From positions 1 to 64,000 of the forward strand of contig JACQYS010000003.1 in NCBI GenBank assembly GCA_016208105.1: a DNA stretch of 64,000 nt. Direction: 5' to 3'. The stretch comes from Desulfovibrio sp. (GTDB taxonomy: Bacteria; Desulfobacterota; Desulfovibrionia; Desulfovibrionales; Desulfovibrionaceae). Shown piece after piece: positions 1 through 8,923 of this stretch. The translations under genes and the position numbers were made by a program. Below the pieces are notes generated by a model. It saw only the letters and a list, made by a program, of their open reading frames with translations. It did not search any database and was not told the DNA's origin. Position 1 is the first letter of the stretch, and every line of letters begins with the position of its first letter.

Positions 1-132
1 CATCTTCAAAAATACCTCGATGAATTCTGCTACCGATTCAACCGCCGTTTCTGGCCTGGGCAGGGCTTCGACCGCCTCTTGAGGGCCTGCTCCAGTGCCA
101 CCCCTGTCACCTATGCGGAGTTAAGGGGATAG
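1..132 (+). pseudogene. 3' end of IS1595-family (ISXO2-like) transposase, cut by the window edge
   Basis: The first 44 codons read in frame 1 to a TAG stop. They contain the motif LDEFCYRFNRR followed by FDRLLRAC and a short tail ending in AELRG. This matches the conserved C-terminus of IS1595/ISXO2-type DDE transposases. Only the end is visible, so it cannot be said whether the full gene upstream is intact. The element lies directly in front of the lysR-selD pair. No terminal inverted repeat could be defined in the short stretch after the stop because the other end is outside the window. The family call rests on motif recognition alone. Confidence 0.75.
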
Positions 133-185
133 CCACGTTTTTTTATGCTTTACCATAGGTTTGCTTGATAGTATGGATAATCGCT

Positions 186-1097
186 ATGGATATCAGGCGG
201 CTTGAAGCCTTTAAAAAGGTGTATGAACTCGGCAGTTTTTCCAAGGCGGGAGTTGAACTTTTCCTTTCTCAGCCCACCATCAGCGCCCACGTCCTTTCTT
301 TGGAGCAGGAACTTGGCACCCAGCTTTTTGACAGACTGGGGAGGACCATACTACCTACTCAGGCTGGAGAAATTCTCTATCGGCACGCCTTGCAGGTTTT
401 TGCATCCATCGACAGCGCCACAGCGGAGATAGGTCTTCTGCAAAAGCGGGTGGCAGGCGAACTCCTCCTTGGCGGAAGCACAATTCCGGCCACGTATTTG
501 CTTCCCCAGCGACTGGCTGAGTTTACCAAGCTCTATCATGAAGTGCGCGTCCGCCTTACCGTGGGCGACTCCCAGGACATCATCAATGCGGTACAGGATG
601 GCAGGCTTGCCCTGGGCGTGGTAGGCGCCGCGGCAAACGACCCTGACCTTGTGTTTTCCTCGCTGCTCGAGGATGAACTGGTCATAGTGGCGTCCAAGAA
701 GCTGCCCGGCATGCAGGCTTTGATCGAATCCGGCGATCCCGTGATTGCCCCGGATCAGCTTGCGGCCTGGCCATGGGTGTTGCGCGAACAGGGGTCTGGA
801 ACCCGGAAGGCTTTCGAGAACGCTTTGGCCGAAAAAGGGTTGGACATTCGCTTCCTGACCCCCGTCATCGAGGCCAGGAGCCACGAAGCAGTGGTTCAAT
901 GCTCCTTGCATGGGCTTGGCCTGTGCGTCACTTCCAAACTCGCCGTGGGCCCATGTCTGACCAAGGGTGACCTTATTCCGGTGCGAGTGCCTGGCTTGAC
1001 GATCCATCGCAGTTTCTACGTCGTTCGCCACGCCAAGCGGCATATCTTCCCGGCCATGCGCTACTTCATCGATTTCCTCAAAGACACTCAAGGATAA
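186..1097 (+). CDS. LysR-family transcriptional regulator of the selenium-metabolism type
   Basis: A 303-residue LysR regulator. It has an N-terminal winged helix-turn-helix (about residues 1-60, with SQPTISAHVLSLEQELG as the recognition region) and a substrate-binding co-inducer domain (about 85-300). The ATG at 186 gives the standard MDIRRLEAF start; a TTG seven codons upstream is less likely. The stop is six bases before selD, so the two are probably one transcript. A LysR subgroup linked to selenium metabolism is known, and this position fits it. The effector is unknown. It may regulate selD or selenoprotein genes elsewhere. Confidence 0.88.
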   Translation: MDIRRLEAFKKVYELGSFSKAGVELFLSQPTISAHVLSLEQELGTQLFDRLGRTILPTQAGEILYRHALQVFASIDSATAEIGLLQKRVAGELLLGGSTIPATYLLPQRLAEFTKLYHEVRVRLTVGDSQDIINAVQDGRLALGVVGAAANDPDLVFSSLLEDELVIVASKKLPGMQALIESGDPVIAPDQLAAWPWVLREQGSGTRKAFENALAEKGLDIRFLTPVIEARSHEAVVQCSLHGLGLCVTSKLAVGPCLTKGDLIPVRVPGLTIHRSFYVVRHAKRHIFPAMRYFIDFLKDTQG

Positions 1098-1103
1098 CAC
1101 GTC

Positions 1104-2153
1104 ATGCTGAGCAGCCTGCGCCTGGTCGATACCGTCAAATCGGCCGGTTGAGCCGCCAAGCTGGCCCCAGGGGACCTGGCGGCGGTTTTGCGGGAACTCG
1201 ACATCCCCGAGGACCATCGTTTGCTCACCTCCACAGGGGACAACGAGGACGCGGCTGTTTTGTCTTTTCCGCCTGGGAAGGCGCTCATCCAGACGGTCGA
1301 TTTCTTCACTCCGGTGGTCAACGATCCCTTCCGTTTTGGTCAGATCGCCGCTGCCAACTCCCTTTCCGACGTGTACGCCATGGGCGGAGAGCCGTTCGCG
1401 GCCATGAACATCGTCTGCTTTCCGGCTAAGTGCATGCCTCTTGATGTGTTGAAGGAAGTGCTGCGCGGCGGGCTTTCCAAGATCCGCGAAGCAGGCGCCG
1501 CCATCGCTGGCGGACACAGCGTGGAGGATGCGGAAATCAAATACGGACTGGCGGTTTCCGGAACCGTCGATCCGAACAGGTTCGCATCCAACAGGGGGCT
1601 TAAGCCCGGAGACAGGCTCCTGCTGACAAAGCCGTTGGGCACTGGTGTCTTGGCCACAGCGGTGAAAGCCAACGTGCAAAATGCCATTCAACTGGAGGAG
1701 ACCATCTGGCAGGTCGCCTCGCGGCTTAACGCCGCCCCGGGCGAGGCCATACAGAAGTTTGGTCTTGTTGCGGCTACGGATGTCACTGGGTTTGGCCTGG
1801 GCGGGCATGCCCTTGAAATGTCCCAAGCGTCCGGCTGGGCTATCGAGTTGACCGCCGCGACCGTTCCTTTGCTTCCGGACGCTTTGGATCTCGCCAGCAA
1901 GGGATATCTGCCTGGAGGGAGCCACTCAAACCGCCGATTCTTCTCGCCTAAAGCCCAGGTGTCGCCAGAAGCGGTTTCTTTACATGTTGACCTCATCTTT
2001 GATGCCCAGACCTCCGGAGGCCTTCTCCTGGCCGTGCCCGAACCCTTGGCCGATCAGGTCGCAAACTTCCTTGTCAGCGCCGGAGACATGGCGGCCGAAG
2101 TGGGCAGAGTGCTTGCCGAACCTACGTCCACGGGGCTATTGCGCATTCTCTAA
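1104..2153 (+). CDS. selD: Selenide, water dikinase (selenophosphate synthetase) with in-frame UGA selenocysteine
   Basis: SelD makes selenophosphate from selenide and ATP for selenocysteine synthesis. An apparent frame beginning at TTG 1188 lacks the N-terminus. Reading upstream in frame through a TGA at 1149-1151 gives ATG 1104, with aagga about 10 bases before it. The N-terminus becomes MLSSLRLVDTVKSAG-U-AAKLAPGD. The UGA sits where SelD proteins carry the catalytic Cys/Sec, followed by the conserved Lys and Pro. The rest is typical: TGDNEDAAVL (ATP and metal binding) and AGGHSVEDAEIKYG. Predicted length is 349 residues with Sec16. SelD forms with Sec are established. A stem-loop follows the UGA directly. 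Confidence 0.93.
1149..1185 (+). promoter_or_regulatory. Candidate bacterial SECIS stem-loop after the selD UGA
   Basis: Directly after TGA (1149-1151), GCCGCCA (1152-1158) pairs perfectly with TGGCGGC (1177-1183). The enclosed loop contains a C-rich/G-rich pair (1165-1168 with 1170-1173). Bacterial SECIS elements occupy this position and recruit SelB. The size and placement fit, but apical-loop bases were not compared with a SelB consensus. Confidence 0.65.
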
Positions 2154-2261
2154 TCACATCCTGGGTCCTTCTGGTCCTGGACACCACCGCCGAAAAGTGC
2201 GAATAGGTTTCCTGCGGCATTGCCATGTTTTTTGCCGTTCAAATTTCTAGGAGGAGAGTCA

Positions 2262-2675
2262 ATGAAGCCTGAGGAAAAGGTCGTATCCATGGATAATTAC
2301 CGGAATCCCAAGGAGAATGAAGTGCCTTCAATGCAAGATGTCAATGCCAAGACTTCACAAGACATTAGCCGGATGGCTCTGTTGTTGGCTCTTCTGGCTG
2401 TTCTCATGGCGGGCGTATTGTTCTTTAAAGCCAACCAGAATCTCAACGTCCTCTCCCAGGATGTTTCCGGAATAAGCTCGAAGATAGGCACCATGGACGC
2501 CCGCATGGCGGAATTGGAAAACCTGCCCGCCAAGTCCAAGCGTATGGTCATGGGCACCATGATCATGGAAATGGCTCAGAAGGCCTCATACCTGTCCACT
2601 CAGATCGACAACCCCGAGCAGGCCGCCAAGCTCCTTCAGGCCATGGAGTTGCTGCAACAGGCCAAGCCCGAGTAA
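2262..2675 (+). CDS. Small membrane protein with coiled coil, function unknown
   Basis: A 137-residue protein. The ATG at 2262 is preceded by a strong aggaggag Shine-Dalgarno, which excludes a longer upstream TTG frame. Residues 1-40 are polar. One transmembrane helix spans about 45-63 (MALLLALLAVLMAGVLFF). The rest is an amphipathic, Met- and Leu-rich stretch likely to form a coiled coil (about 68-137), ending in a helix rich in QAAKLLQAMELLQQ. It looks like a single-pass protein with a C-terminal helical tail on the far side of the membrane. The gene stands alone between selD and a terminator. I do not recognise the family. Confidence 0.75.
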   Translation: MKPEEKVVSMDNYRNPKENEVPSMQDVNAKTSQDISRMALLLALLAVLMAGVLFFKANQNLNVLSQDVSGISSKIGTMDARMAELENLPAKSKRMVMGTMIMEMAQKASYLSTQIDNPEQAAKLLQAMELLQQAKPE

Positions 2676-2695
2676 TCGTTTTACGTTTCCTATTA

Positions 2696-2733
2696 GCCCA
2701 GCGCTGTTTACGCAGCGCTGGGCCTTTATTTTG
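2696..2733 (+). terminator. Rho-independent terminator
   Basis: A perfect 11-base stem (2696-2706 with 2713-2723, gcccagcgctg) with a six-base loop is followed by cctttatttt. It lies 20 bases after the small membrane protein gene and runs into the ribosome binding site of the next gene. Confidence 0.85.
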
Positions 2734-2742
2734 GAGGATTCC

Positions 2743-4563
2743 TTGTCCCCTCGTCTCCTTGTTCTCCTGTTCTGTCTCGCGCTCGTCCCTACCGCCACCT
2801 CCGCCGCCGAGCCGCTCCAGAATCCCGATCCAGCGTATGCCCAAATGGCTGAATCGCTGAGCAGGTTTTATGAAAAGGACATGGCCAAGCATAAGGTGAA
2901 GGGCTTGTCCGTGGCTGTGGTGGATGGAGGGAAGGTGGTCTGGTCCAAGGGCTTCGGTCTGGCGGACGAGGCCAAGAATATCCCCATGGAGCCAAGCACG
3001 GTTGTCAATTTGGGGTCTGGCGCGAAGCTGTTTACCAGCCTCGGAGCCATGGCTCTGGCAGGCCAAGGCAAACTGGGTCTCGATGCGCCAGTGACGGGCG
3101 TCCTGCCGGGGCTTAAACTGGCCGGTGCCGTAAACGGCGAGGATTCGGGCGTGACGGCAAGAAACATCATGACCCATCACGCGGGTTTTCCAGCCAACTA
3201 CTTGAAGGGGCTTCAGTCCCGTTCACAAAAACCCGCAGCGCTCACCCTGGACAATCTGGCCGACGTGCACATGGCCTTCACTCCCGGAACGGTCTTCTCG
3301 CATTCCAACATGGGCACGGCGGTCCTTGGCATGATGGTGGAAAAAACCGCTGGCGAGCCTTTTGCCCAATGGATGGACAAGTCAGTCTTTGCACCCTTGG
3401 GCATGACGGACACTGCCTATGTTCCGACCCCGAAGATGGAAGGGCGCATGGCTGTAAGCTATGGACACCAGGGGCCATACCCGCCGCTTGGCTCCAACCA
3501 GCCTCAAGCCGTGTCTCTCTTCACCACCGCCCTGGACCAGGCCCGTTTCCTGAACGTGCTTTTCGGGGCCGACCCCTCTGCGCTTCCTGAAGGCATAACG
3601 CCCGCCTCTCTTGAGTCCATGCTCGCCCCACAGAACTCAGGTGTGCCCCTGGATATGGATATGCGTGTCGGGCTTGGCTGGAACCTGAACCGTCCCGCCT
3701 TTGGCCCGCCCGGAACCGTAGCCTGGAATTTTGGGCGAAGCGGTGGGTTCCGTTCATTGGTCATGGCTGTTCCCAGCGCGAAGATCGGCGTTGTGGTTCT
3801 GGCCAACTCCAGCTCCGCGGAAGAGCCGCGCAACTGCATGATCGATCGGGTGGCCGAGGAAACCCTGCGCCAAGCTCTCGCCGTGAAGGGAGTCGCGCCT
3901 GCCAAGCCGGCCGGACCGTCGGTCTGTCGGTTCCTGCCCCTGGAGCAAGTGGCCGGATTATATGCCACGATCATCGGCGTGGTGCGTGTCACGGTGGAGG
4001 GCGGCAAACCCGTGGTGCGTCTGGATGGAAAAAATCTCGATCTGGATCCATGCGCGGAAGGCGTCTATGGTGTGAAATACCAGATGCTTGGCATCACCCT
4101 GTATGACGTGACCAAGAATCAGAGCGGCCTCAAGTTCTCCTTCGATGAGAATCAGGGGCGCACCTTTCTGGTGCTTCATCAGGGCGGGGAGCGCGAGCTG
4201 TTCGGGGTGAAGGTCGATCCTTACGAAATTACACCGGTATGGGAGGCGAGGTTCGGGAAATGGATCCTGGAGAACCAGGGCGACGATCTCCCCATGGTCA
4301 AGGAACTGGCCATACGTCTTGAAGACGGACTCATGCTTTATGAGTCCCGGCTGCCGACGGTTATGGATTTCAAGCAGACCATTCCGATTGTTCCCCTCGG
4401 GGAATCCTCCGGCAAGTTGGCAGGTATGGGCAGCTTCAGTCAGGCCATGGGCGATTACTTTCGCTTCGTGTCTGGACCGGACGGAGAGCGCCTGCACTAT
4501 GCCGGCTACGTGTTCAAGAAGAAGCAGGGAGGAGAATCCGCGCCAGCGAAAGATGCATCCTAG
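2743..4563 (+). CDS. Exported serine hydrolase of the class C beta-lactamase / penicillin-binding family
   Basis: About 606 residues. The TTG at 2743 is preferred over the TTG at 2731 because ggagg (2733-2737) then sits at proper spacing. A signal peptide is clear (LLVLLFCLALVPTATSAA). The N-terminal 350 residues form a beta-lactamase-family serine hydrolase domain. Ser-Gly-Ala-Lys within VNLGSGAKLFTS fits the SxxK nucleophile, HSN replaces the YxN motif, and a GRSGG segment stands where KTG/HxG occurs. About 230 further residues form a C-terminal domain I do not recognise. Such proteins act as periplasmic peptidases or esterases; the substrate cannot be read from the sequence. Confidence 0.82.
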   Translation: MSPRLLVLLFCLALVPTATSAAEPLQNPDPAYAQMAESLSRFYEKDMAKHKVKGLSVAVVDGGKVVWSKGFGLADEAKNIPMEPSTVVNLGSGAKLFTSLGAMALAGQGKLGLDAPVTGVLPGLKLAGAVNGEDSGVTARNIMTHHAGFPANYLKGLQSRSQKPAALTLDNLADVHMAFTPGTVFSHSNMGTAVLGMMVEKTAGEPFAQWMDKSVFAPLGMTDTAYVPTPKMEGRMAVSYGHQGPYPPLGSNQPQAVSLFTTALDQARFLNVLFGADPSALPEGITPASLESMLAPQNSGVPLDMDMRVGLGWNLNRPAFGPPGTVAWNFGRSGGFRSLVMAVPSAKIGVVVLANSSSAEEPRNCMIDRVAEETLRQALAVKGVAPAKPAGPSVCRFLPLEQVAGLYATIIGVVRVTVEGGKPVVRLDGKNLDLDPCAEGVYGVKYQMLGITLYDVTKNQSGLKFSFDENQGRTFLVLHQGGERELFGVKVDPYEITPVWEARFGKWILENQGDDLPMVKELAIRLEDGLMLYESRLPTVMDFKQTIPIVPLGESSGKLAGMGSFSQAMGDYFRFVSGPDGERLHYAGYVFKKKQGGESAPAKDAS

Positions 4564-4724
4564 GACGGACAAATGCGTTCGGACCGGACGCGAATTGTCC
4601 GCAATGCATTCAGCTGCTCTATGTGATGTCGAGAAAAGATAATTGGTCCGAGTAGTTTACAATTCGGAGACATTGGCCTAGAGAAAAAGGACCATAGGGG
4701 GGAATTTTTTCACAAGGGGCAGTC

Positions 4725-6752
4725 ATGCGTATTTCGTTTTCTTTGAAGATCGCGATGCTGCTTGTTGTAAGTATCGCTGTGGTGAGTTTAGGAATTTTCT
4801 TCACAACCTATTATTTCATAACGGATGGCTTTGACAGCCAAGCGGTCCTCGAACTGGATGCGCGCCAAAAGGCCGTCCAGTCGAAGCTTGACGCTCTCAA
4901 AGAGGCGACACTGGCCGAATCCTTCCTTATCGCATCCGACCTCGCCATTGCCCAGGCCATTGAGAGGCGCGACGTCGAATTTCTGAAAAAGCTTGCCAAG
5001 AACATTCTTCAAAAAACCAAGATAGACTTCCTGACCATCACTGACACCGCAGGAAATGTCGTCGCCCGGGGGCATTCCGACAAGGTCGGCGATTCCGCCA
5101 TGGACCAGATAGCCATCCAGAAGGGCCTCAAGGGCGAAGAGAACGTCGGCATAGAAGAGGGCACGGTGGTCAAGCTCTCGGTGCGCGGTGGCGCGCCCGT
5201 CAAGCTCGACGGAAAGATCGTGGGCGCCGTGGCCCTGGGCGAGAACCTCGGGAGCAATGACTTTGTCGACCAGGTGAAGCGCGACATGGGCGTGGAGTGC
5301 ACCATCTTCAACGGCGACACCCGCATGAGCACGTCCATCATGCGCGAAGGCAAACGTGCGGTCGGCACCAAGATGGACAATCCCAAGGTTCTGGAAACAG
5401 TGCTCCAGAAAACCGGTATTTTCAACGCCCGGAACGCAATCCTAGGCCAGCTCTACGACACCGTGTACTGGCCCATCATCACGGCCAACGGCAAGGTGGG
5501 AGGCATGCTCTTCATTGGGAAGGACCGCAAGAGCATCGACTCCGCGCAGCGTGGCATTGTTCTTTCCATAGTCGGCTCCGCCGGTGTGGTGGGCCTTCTC
5601 ATGCTGGGCTTTGGCCTCTTTGTGGCCGGCCGCCTCACCAAGCCGATTTCCACCACCACTGCCTTCGCTCAGGCCGTGGCCTCCGGCAAGCTCGACGAGG
5701 AATTGTCCATCAAACGCAACGACGAAATCGGCGACCTGGCCGACGCTTTGCGGGGGATGGTTACATCCATTAAATCCAAGATCTCGGAAGCCGAAGAGAA
5801 GAGCGAAGAAGCCAAAAAGCAGGCCGCCATGGCCGAGCTGGAAAAATGCAAGGCCGAGGAAGCCACGAACAGGGCCGAGGCCGCCAGGTGCGACGGCATG
5901 CTCCAGGCCGCGATCCAGCTTGAGAGCGTGGTGCAGGGAATAAGCGTGGTGAGCACGCAGCTGGCCAAACAGATCGACATGACCACTGAGGACATGGCGG
6001 TCCAGGAACGCCGCACCGCTGAAGCGGCCACGGCAATGGAGCAGATGAACGCTACCGTGCTGGAGGTGGCCCGCAGCGCGTCCAACGCGGCCCAGCAGGC
6101 TGCCCAGGCAAAAACAAAAGCCCTGGAAGGCCAGGGAGTGGTGAGCAAGTCCGTGAGCGCGATCGGGCAGGTGAACAAAATGACCGCCGAGCTCGAACAG
6201 GACATGTCATCTCTTGGAGAACAGGCACGTTCAATCAGCGGCATAATGGGAGTCATCTCCGACATCGCGGACCAGACCAACCTTCTGGCATTGAACGCGG
6301 CCATTGAAGCGGCTCGCGCGGGCGAAGCCGGACGCGGGTTTGCGGTGGTGGCCGACGAGGTGCGCAAGCTCGCGGAAAAGACCATGACCGCCACCAAGGA
6401 AGTGGGCGATTCCATCCGGGCCATTCAGGACGGAACCACCAGCAACGTGAACCGGGTCAAGTCTGCGGCAGAAGCGACCAAGAATGCGGCTACACTGGCG
6501 GAAAAATCGGGTGAGTCGCTGGTGGAGATCGTCGAACTCGTGGACGAAACCACGGGCCAGGTTCAGTCCATCGCTGCGGCCTCGGAAGAACAGTCCGCCT
6601 CGAGCGAAGAGATCAATCGCATCGTGGAGGAGGTCAGCAGGATTACCGCGTCCACGGCCACCGGCATGCGCGGTTCGTCTCAGGGCGTGACCGAACTGGC
6701 CGAACGCTCAAGGGAGCTGGAAGCTCTCATCAACTCGTTCCGTAGCGGCTAG
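4725..6752 (+). CDS. Methyl-accepting chemotaxis protein with periplasmic Cache domain
   Basis: A 675-residue chemoreceptor. TM1 lies at about residues 7-30. A periplasmic Cache-type ligand domain (about 35-275) includes the [16 protein letters not shown] and [10 protein letters not shown] segments. TM2 (about 280-305) is followed by HAMP (about 305-360) and a coiled-coil signalling domain. The conserved hairpin tip [19 protein letters not shown] is intact. No CheR-binding pentapeptide is seen at the C-terminus. RBS aagggg precedes the ATG. Ligand unknown. The stop codon overlaps the stop of the convergent mobA by four bases. Confidence 0.93.
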   Translation: MRISFSLKIAMLLVVSIAVVSLGIFFTTYYFITDGFDSQAVLELDARQKAVQSKLDALKEATLAESFLIASDLAIAQAIERRDVEFLKKLAKNILQKTKIDFLTITDTAGNVVARGHSDKVGDSAMDQIAIQKGLKGEENVGIEEGTVVKLSVRGGAPVKLDGKIVGAVALGENLGSNDFVDQVKRDMGVECTIFNGDTRMSTSIMREGKRAVGTKMDNPKVLETVLQKTGIFNARNAILGQLYDTVYWPIITANGKVGGMLFIGKDRKSIDSAQRGIVLSIVGSAGVVGLLMLGFGLFVAGRLTKPISTTTAFAQAVASGKLDEELSIKRNDEIGDLADALRGMVTSIKSKISEAEEKSEEAKKQAAMAELEKCKAEEATNRAEAARCDGMLQAAIQLESVVQGISVVSTQLAKQIDMTTEDMAVQERRTAEAATAMEQMNATVLEVARSASNAAQQAAQAKTKALEGQGVVSKSVSAIGQVNKMTAELEQDMSSLGEQARSISGIMGVISDIADQTNLLALNAAIEAARAGEAGRGFAVVADEVRKLAEKTMTATKEVGDSIRAIQDGTTSNVNRVKSAAEATKNAATLAEKSGESLVEIVELVDETTGQVQSIAAASEEQSASSEEINRIVEEVSRITASTATGMRGSSQGVTELAERSRELEALINSFRSG

Positions 6753-7339
6753 GAGAGTATTTCGGCAAGCTCCGCCGGGGTATTCACGTTGAAAAAAGGG
6801 CGTGAGTCCCTGACGGAATAGACCACACAATGACGCAAGGCTGCCGGGATCGCTCGCGAGAGCTTCCGGCAGCCTTCCTTATTGGCGCGGCGCAAGATGG
6901 CGGCGGCTTCCGGCTCGTACACTGCCACCAGGGCCTCAATGAAGCCTGTCTCGGCCTGTTCGAACGTGGTGAGCACCGCATTTGCGGGGCGGGTGCGCCA
7001 GGCGGCCAGGAGCTTTGCCAAGGTGGAATCGTCGAGCAGGGGGAGGTCGCAGGAGAGCACAAGGCAAGGTTTTTGGTATCGTTCCAGGGCGGTGATTATT
7101 CCGCCCATGGGGCCGAGCCCGGGTTCGAGATCCAGAAACCAGGTCAAGCCGCTTGCCAGCAGAGAAGGGTCGCGCCCCGAGACTGCCACAACCGGACAGA
7201 AACGCCGGGCGAGCTCCACCATGCGCGCCAGCATGGGAATACCGTCCACCAGCACCGCCGCCTTGTCCTGGCCCAAACGGCGGCTTTTGCCTCCGGCCAG
7301 AATAACCGCGACTTCAGGAACCGTCACCGATGCGTCCAT
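6749..7339 (-). CDS. mobA: Molybdenum cofactor guanylyltransferase
   Basis: MobA links GMP to molybdopterin to make the guanine dinucleotide cofactor (MGD) used by formate dehydrogenases and related enzymes. The N-terminal signature [16 protein letters not shown] (nucleotide binding) is intact. [10 protein letters not shown] carries the metal-binding Asp. The ATG at 7339 gives about 196 residues; an upstream in-frame start at 7387 would only add sequence lying inside fdhD. It overlaps the end of fdhD by 26 bases, so the two are translationally coupled. A divergence from E. coli MobA is expected but all key motifs are visible. Confidence 0.9.
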   Translation of the reverse strand: MDASVTVPEVAVILAGGKSRRLGQDKAAVLVDGIPMLARMVELARRFCPVVAVSGRDPSLLASGLTWFLDLEPGLGPMGGIITALERYQKPCLVLSCDLPLLDDSTLAKLLAAWRTRPANAVLTTFEQAETGFIEALVAVYEPEAAAILRRANKEGCRKLSRAIPAALRHCVVYSVRDSRPFFNVNTPAELAEILS

Positions 7340-8027
7340 GAGTATCGGTGAAGATGCTGAAACGGTTTTCCCTGGAAAAGCCGACAAGGGTCATCCCGGC
7401 CCGGCGGGCGATGTCCACTCCGGACGTGGTCACTGCGGAGCGGCTGACCATGACCGAATAGCCGGACCGGACGGCCTTGCCCACGAGTGTGGACGTTGCC
7501 CGGGCTGTGACGAAGAGCACTTGCCCGCCCAAAGGACGCCGCTGTGAAAGAGCCCATCCGGCCAGCCGGTCCAGGCAGTTGTGGCGGCCGATGTCTTCCA
7601 CGTGATGAACGAAAGCCTTGCTGGCTGGTTCGTAGAGGGCGGCCCTGTGGAAACACCCGGTCGCGTCCCAGCGGCCGGCCATTTCCATGAACACGGCAGC
7701 GCCGCGCAAAATATCTAGAGGACTGAGCGGTCCGGACCAAGGTACGGGGGGAGGGACGGCTCCGGGAGAGAAACGGACCCGGAATTCCTGCGGTCCGAGT
7801 TCGTCAACCTGTGGGAGCATTCCTTCCTGGCCCAGGTCCAGCAGGGCATGCCCCAGGGCCAGGCCGGCCAGGCCGTCCGGAAAGGCCCAGAGTTTTTTTT
7901 TGCCTCCGGACTCCAGTACAAGGTTTACGGGTATTTCAGGGGCTGCTTCGTCCTGGAAGGATCGCCAGGAGCCGTCCTTGAACTGCCTGCACGGGAGAAG
8001 CGCGAGATCGGTGGTGTTCTCTTTCAT
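7314..8027 (-). CDS. fdhD: FdhD-like formate dehydrogenase accessory sulfurtransferase
   Basis: FdhD passes sulfur from a cysteine desulfurase to the Mo/W cofactor of formate dehydrogenase. This 237-residue protein has the family landmarks TGCFHRAALYE, VEDIGRHNCLDRL and TSTLVGKAVRSG. The Cys-Gly-x-Cys-Gly loop that carries the sulfur in E. coli FdhD is not present. The corresponding region (about residues 85-105) is Pro-rich instead. The only cysteines are C13, C125 and C151, and C125 replaces a Gly usual in TGGxHxAA. It may therefore use a different Cys or work only as a cofactor-binding chaperone. Divergent from tupA. Confidence 0.85.
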   Translation of the reverse strand: MKENTTDLALLPCRQFKDGSWRSFQDEAAPEIPVNLVLESGGKKKLWAFPDGLAGLALGHALLDLGQEGMLPQVDELGPQEFRVRFSPGAVPPPVPWSGPLSPLDILRGAAVFMEMAGRWDATGCFHRAALYEPASKAFVHHVEDIGRHNCLDRLAGWALSQRRPLGGQVLFVTARATSTLVGKAVRSGYSVMVSRSAVTTSGVDIARRAGMTLVGFSRENRFSIFTDTHGRIGDGS

Positions 8028-8098
8028 CTGTCAATCTTGACATAGTAAGGCGTCCGCTGGCAAGTATAGTGAAATTCTTCCCAACAAGGAAAGCAGTG

Positions 8099-8923
8099 AT
8101 GAAAATAGGTTTTGTGCTGGTTTTACTCGCAACGGCCGTGATGAGTTTTACCCCTCTGGCACAGGCTCAGGAGAAAGTGTTGATGATGGCTACGACCACC
8201 AGCACAGAAGATACGGGGCTCCTGCCCGTGCTTGCAGGAGCATTCAAAAAGGCCTCCGGCATCGAATTGCGCTGGGTGGCCGTGGGAACCGGTAAGGCGT
8301 TGGAGATAGGCAAAAGCTGCGATGCCGACCTGCTCATGGTGCACGCTCCCGATGCCGAGAAGAAATTCATGGACGAGGGCGCGGGAAAAGCTCGTACCCA
8401 GGTCATGTACAACGATTTCGTTCTTATCGGGCCCAAGGCCGATCCGGCCAAGGTGAAGGGCAAAAGCTCGGCCGAGGCGCTGAAGGCCATCGCCGGGAAC
8501 AAGGACACGTTCGTGAGCCGGGGGGACAAGTCCGGCACGCATATGGCTGAACTCTCCCTGTGGAAGGGCGCAGGCATTGAAACCCCGGACAAGGAGGCCT
8601 GGTATGTCTCCAGCGGGCAGGGCATGCTCCAGTGCCTGCGCATGGCGGGCGAGAAAGGCGGTTACGTCCTGGCCGACAGGGGAACCTGGATCAAGTTCGA
8701 GGCCACTCCGGAAGCCAAGAACCTGGGCATTCTCGTGGAGGGCGACGCATCCCTGCGCAACCAGTACAGCGTCATCACTCTGAACCCGGAGAAATGCGCC
8801 AAGGCCAAGCATGACGACGCGAATGCCTTCGCCAAATGGGTATCGTCCCCTGAAGGCCAGAAAGCGATCGCGGACTTCAAGCTCATGGACAAGCAGCTCT
8901 TTTTCCCCAACGCCGGGAAGTAA
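8099..8923 (+). CDS. tupA: Tungstate-binding periplasmic protein of an ABC transporter
   Basis: About 274 residues from ATG 8099 (RBS aagga), with a signal peptide ending near AQAQEK. The mature start carries TTTSTEDTGLLP, the oxyanion-binding signature of TupA. It is followed by VGTGKALEIG, DLLMVHAPDAE and SRGDKSGTH, all typical of this subfamily rather than of ModA. It binds tungstate outside the cell for TupB. The gene overlaps tupB by one base and opens a four-gene operon with tupC and the MobB-like gene. Tungsten supply fits a W-dependent formate dehydrogenase, matching the adjacent fdhD and mobA. Confidence 0.93.
   Translation: MKIGFVLVLLATAVMSFTPLAQAQEKVLMMATTTSTEDTGLLPVLAGAFKKASGIELRWVAVGTGKALEIGKSCDADLLMVHAPDAEKKFMDEGAGKARTQVMYNDFVLIGPKADPAKVKGKSSAEALKAIAGNKDTFVSRGDKSGTHMAELSLWKGAGIETPDKEAWYVSSGQGMLQCLRMAGEKGGYVLADRGTWIKFEATPEAKNLGILVEGDASLRNQYSVITLNPEKCAKAKHDDANAFAKWVSSPEGQKAIADFKLMDKQLFFPNAGK

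Noticed and set aside
351-1925. 524-codon open frame on the minus strand
   Set aside because: Covers lysR and selD on the other strand; both plus-strand genes have clear family motifs.
8037-8070. TTGACA and TATAGT before tupA
   Set aside because: Spacer is 22 bases, too long for a sigma-70 promoter.
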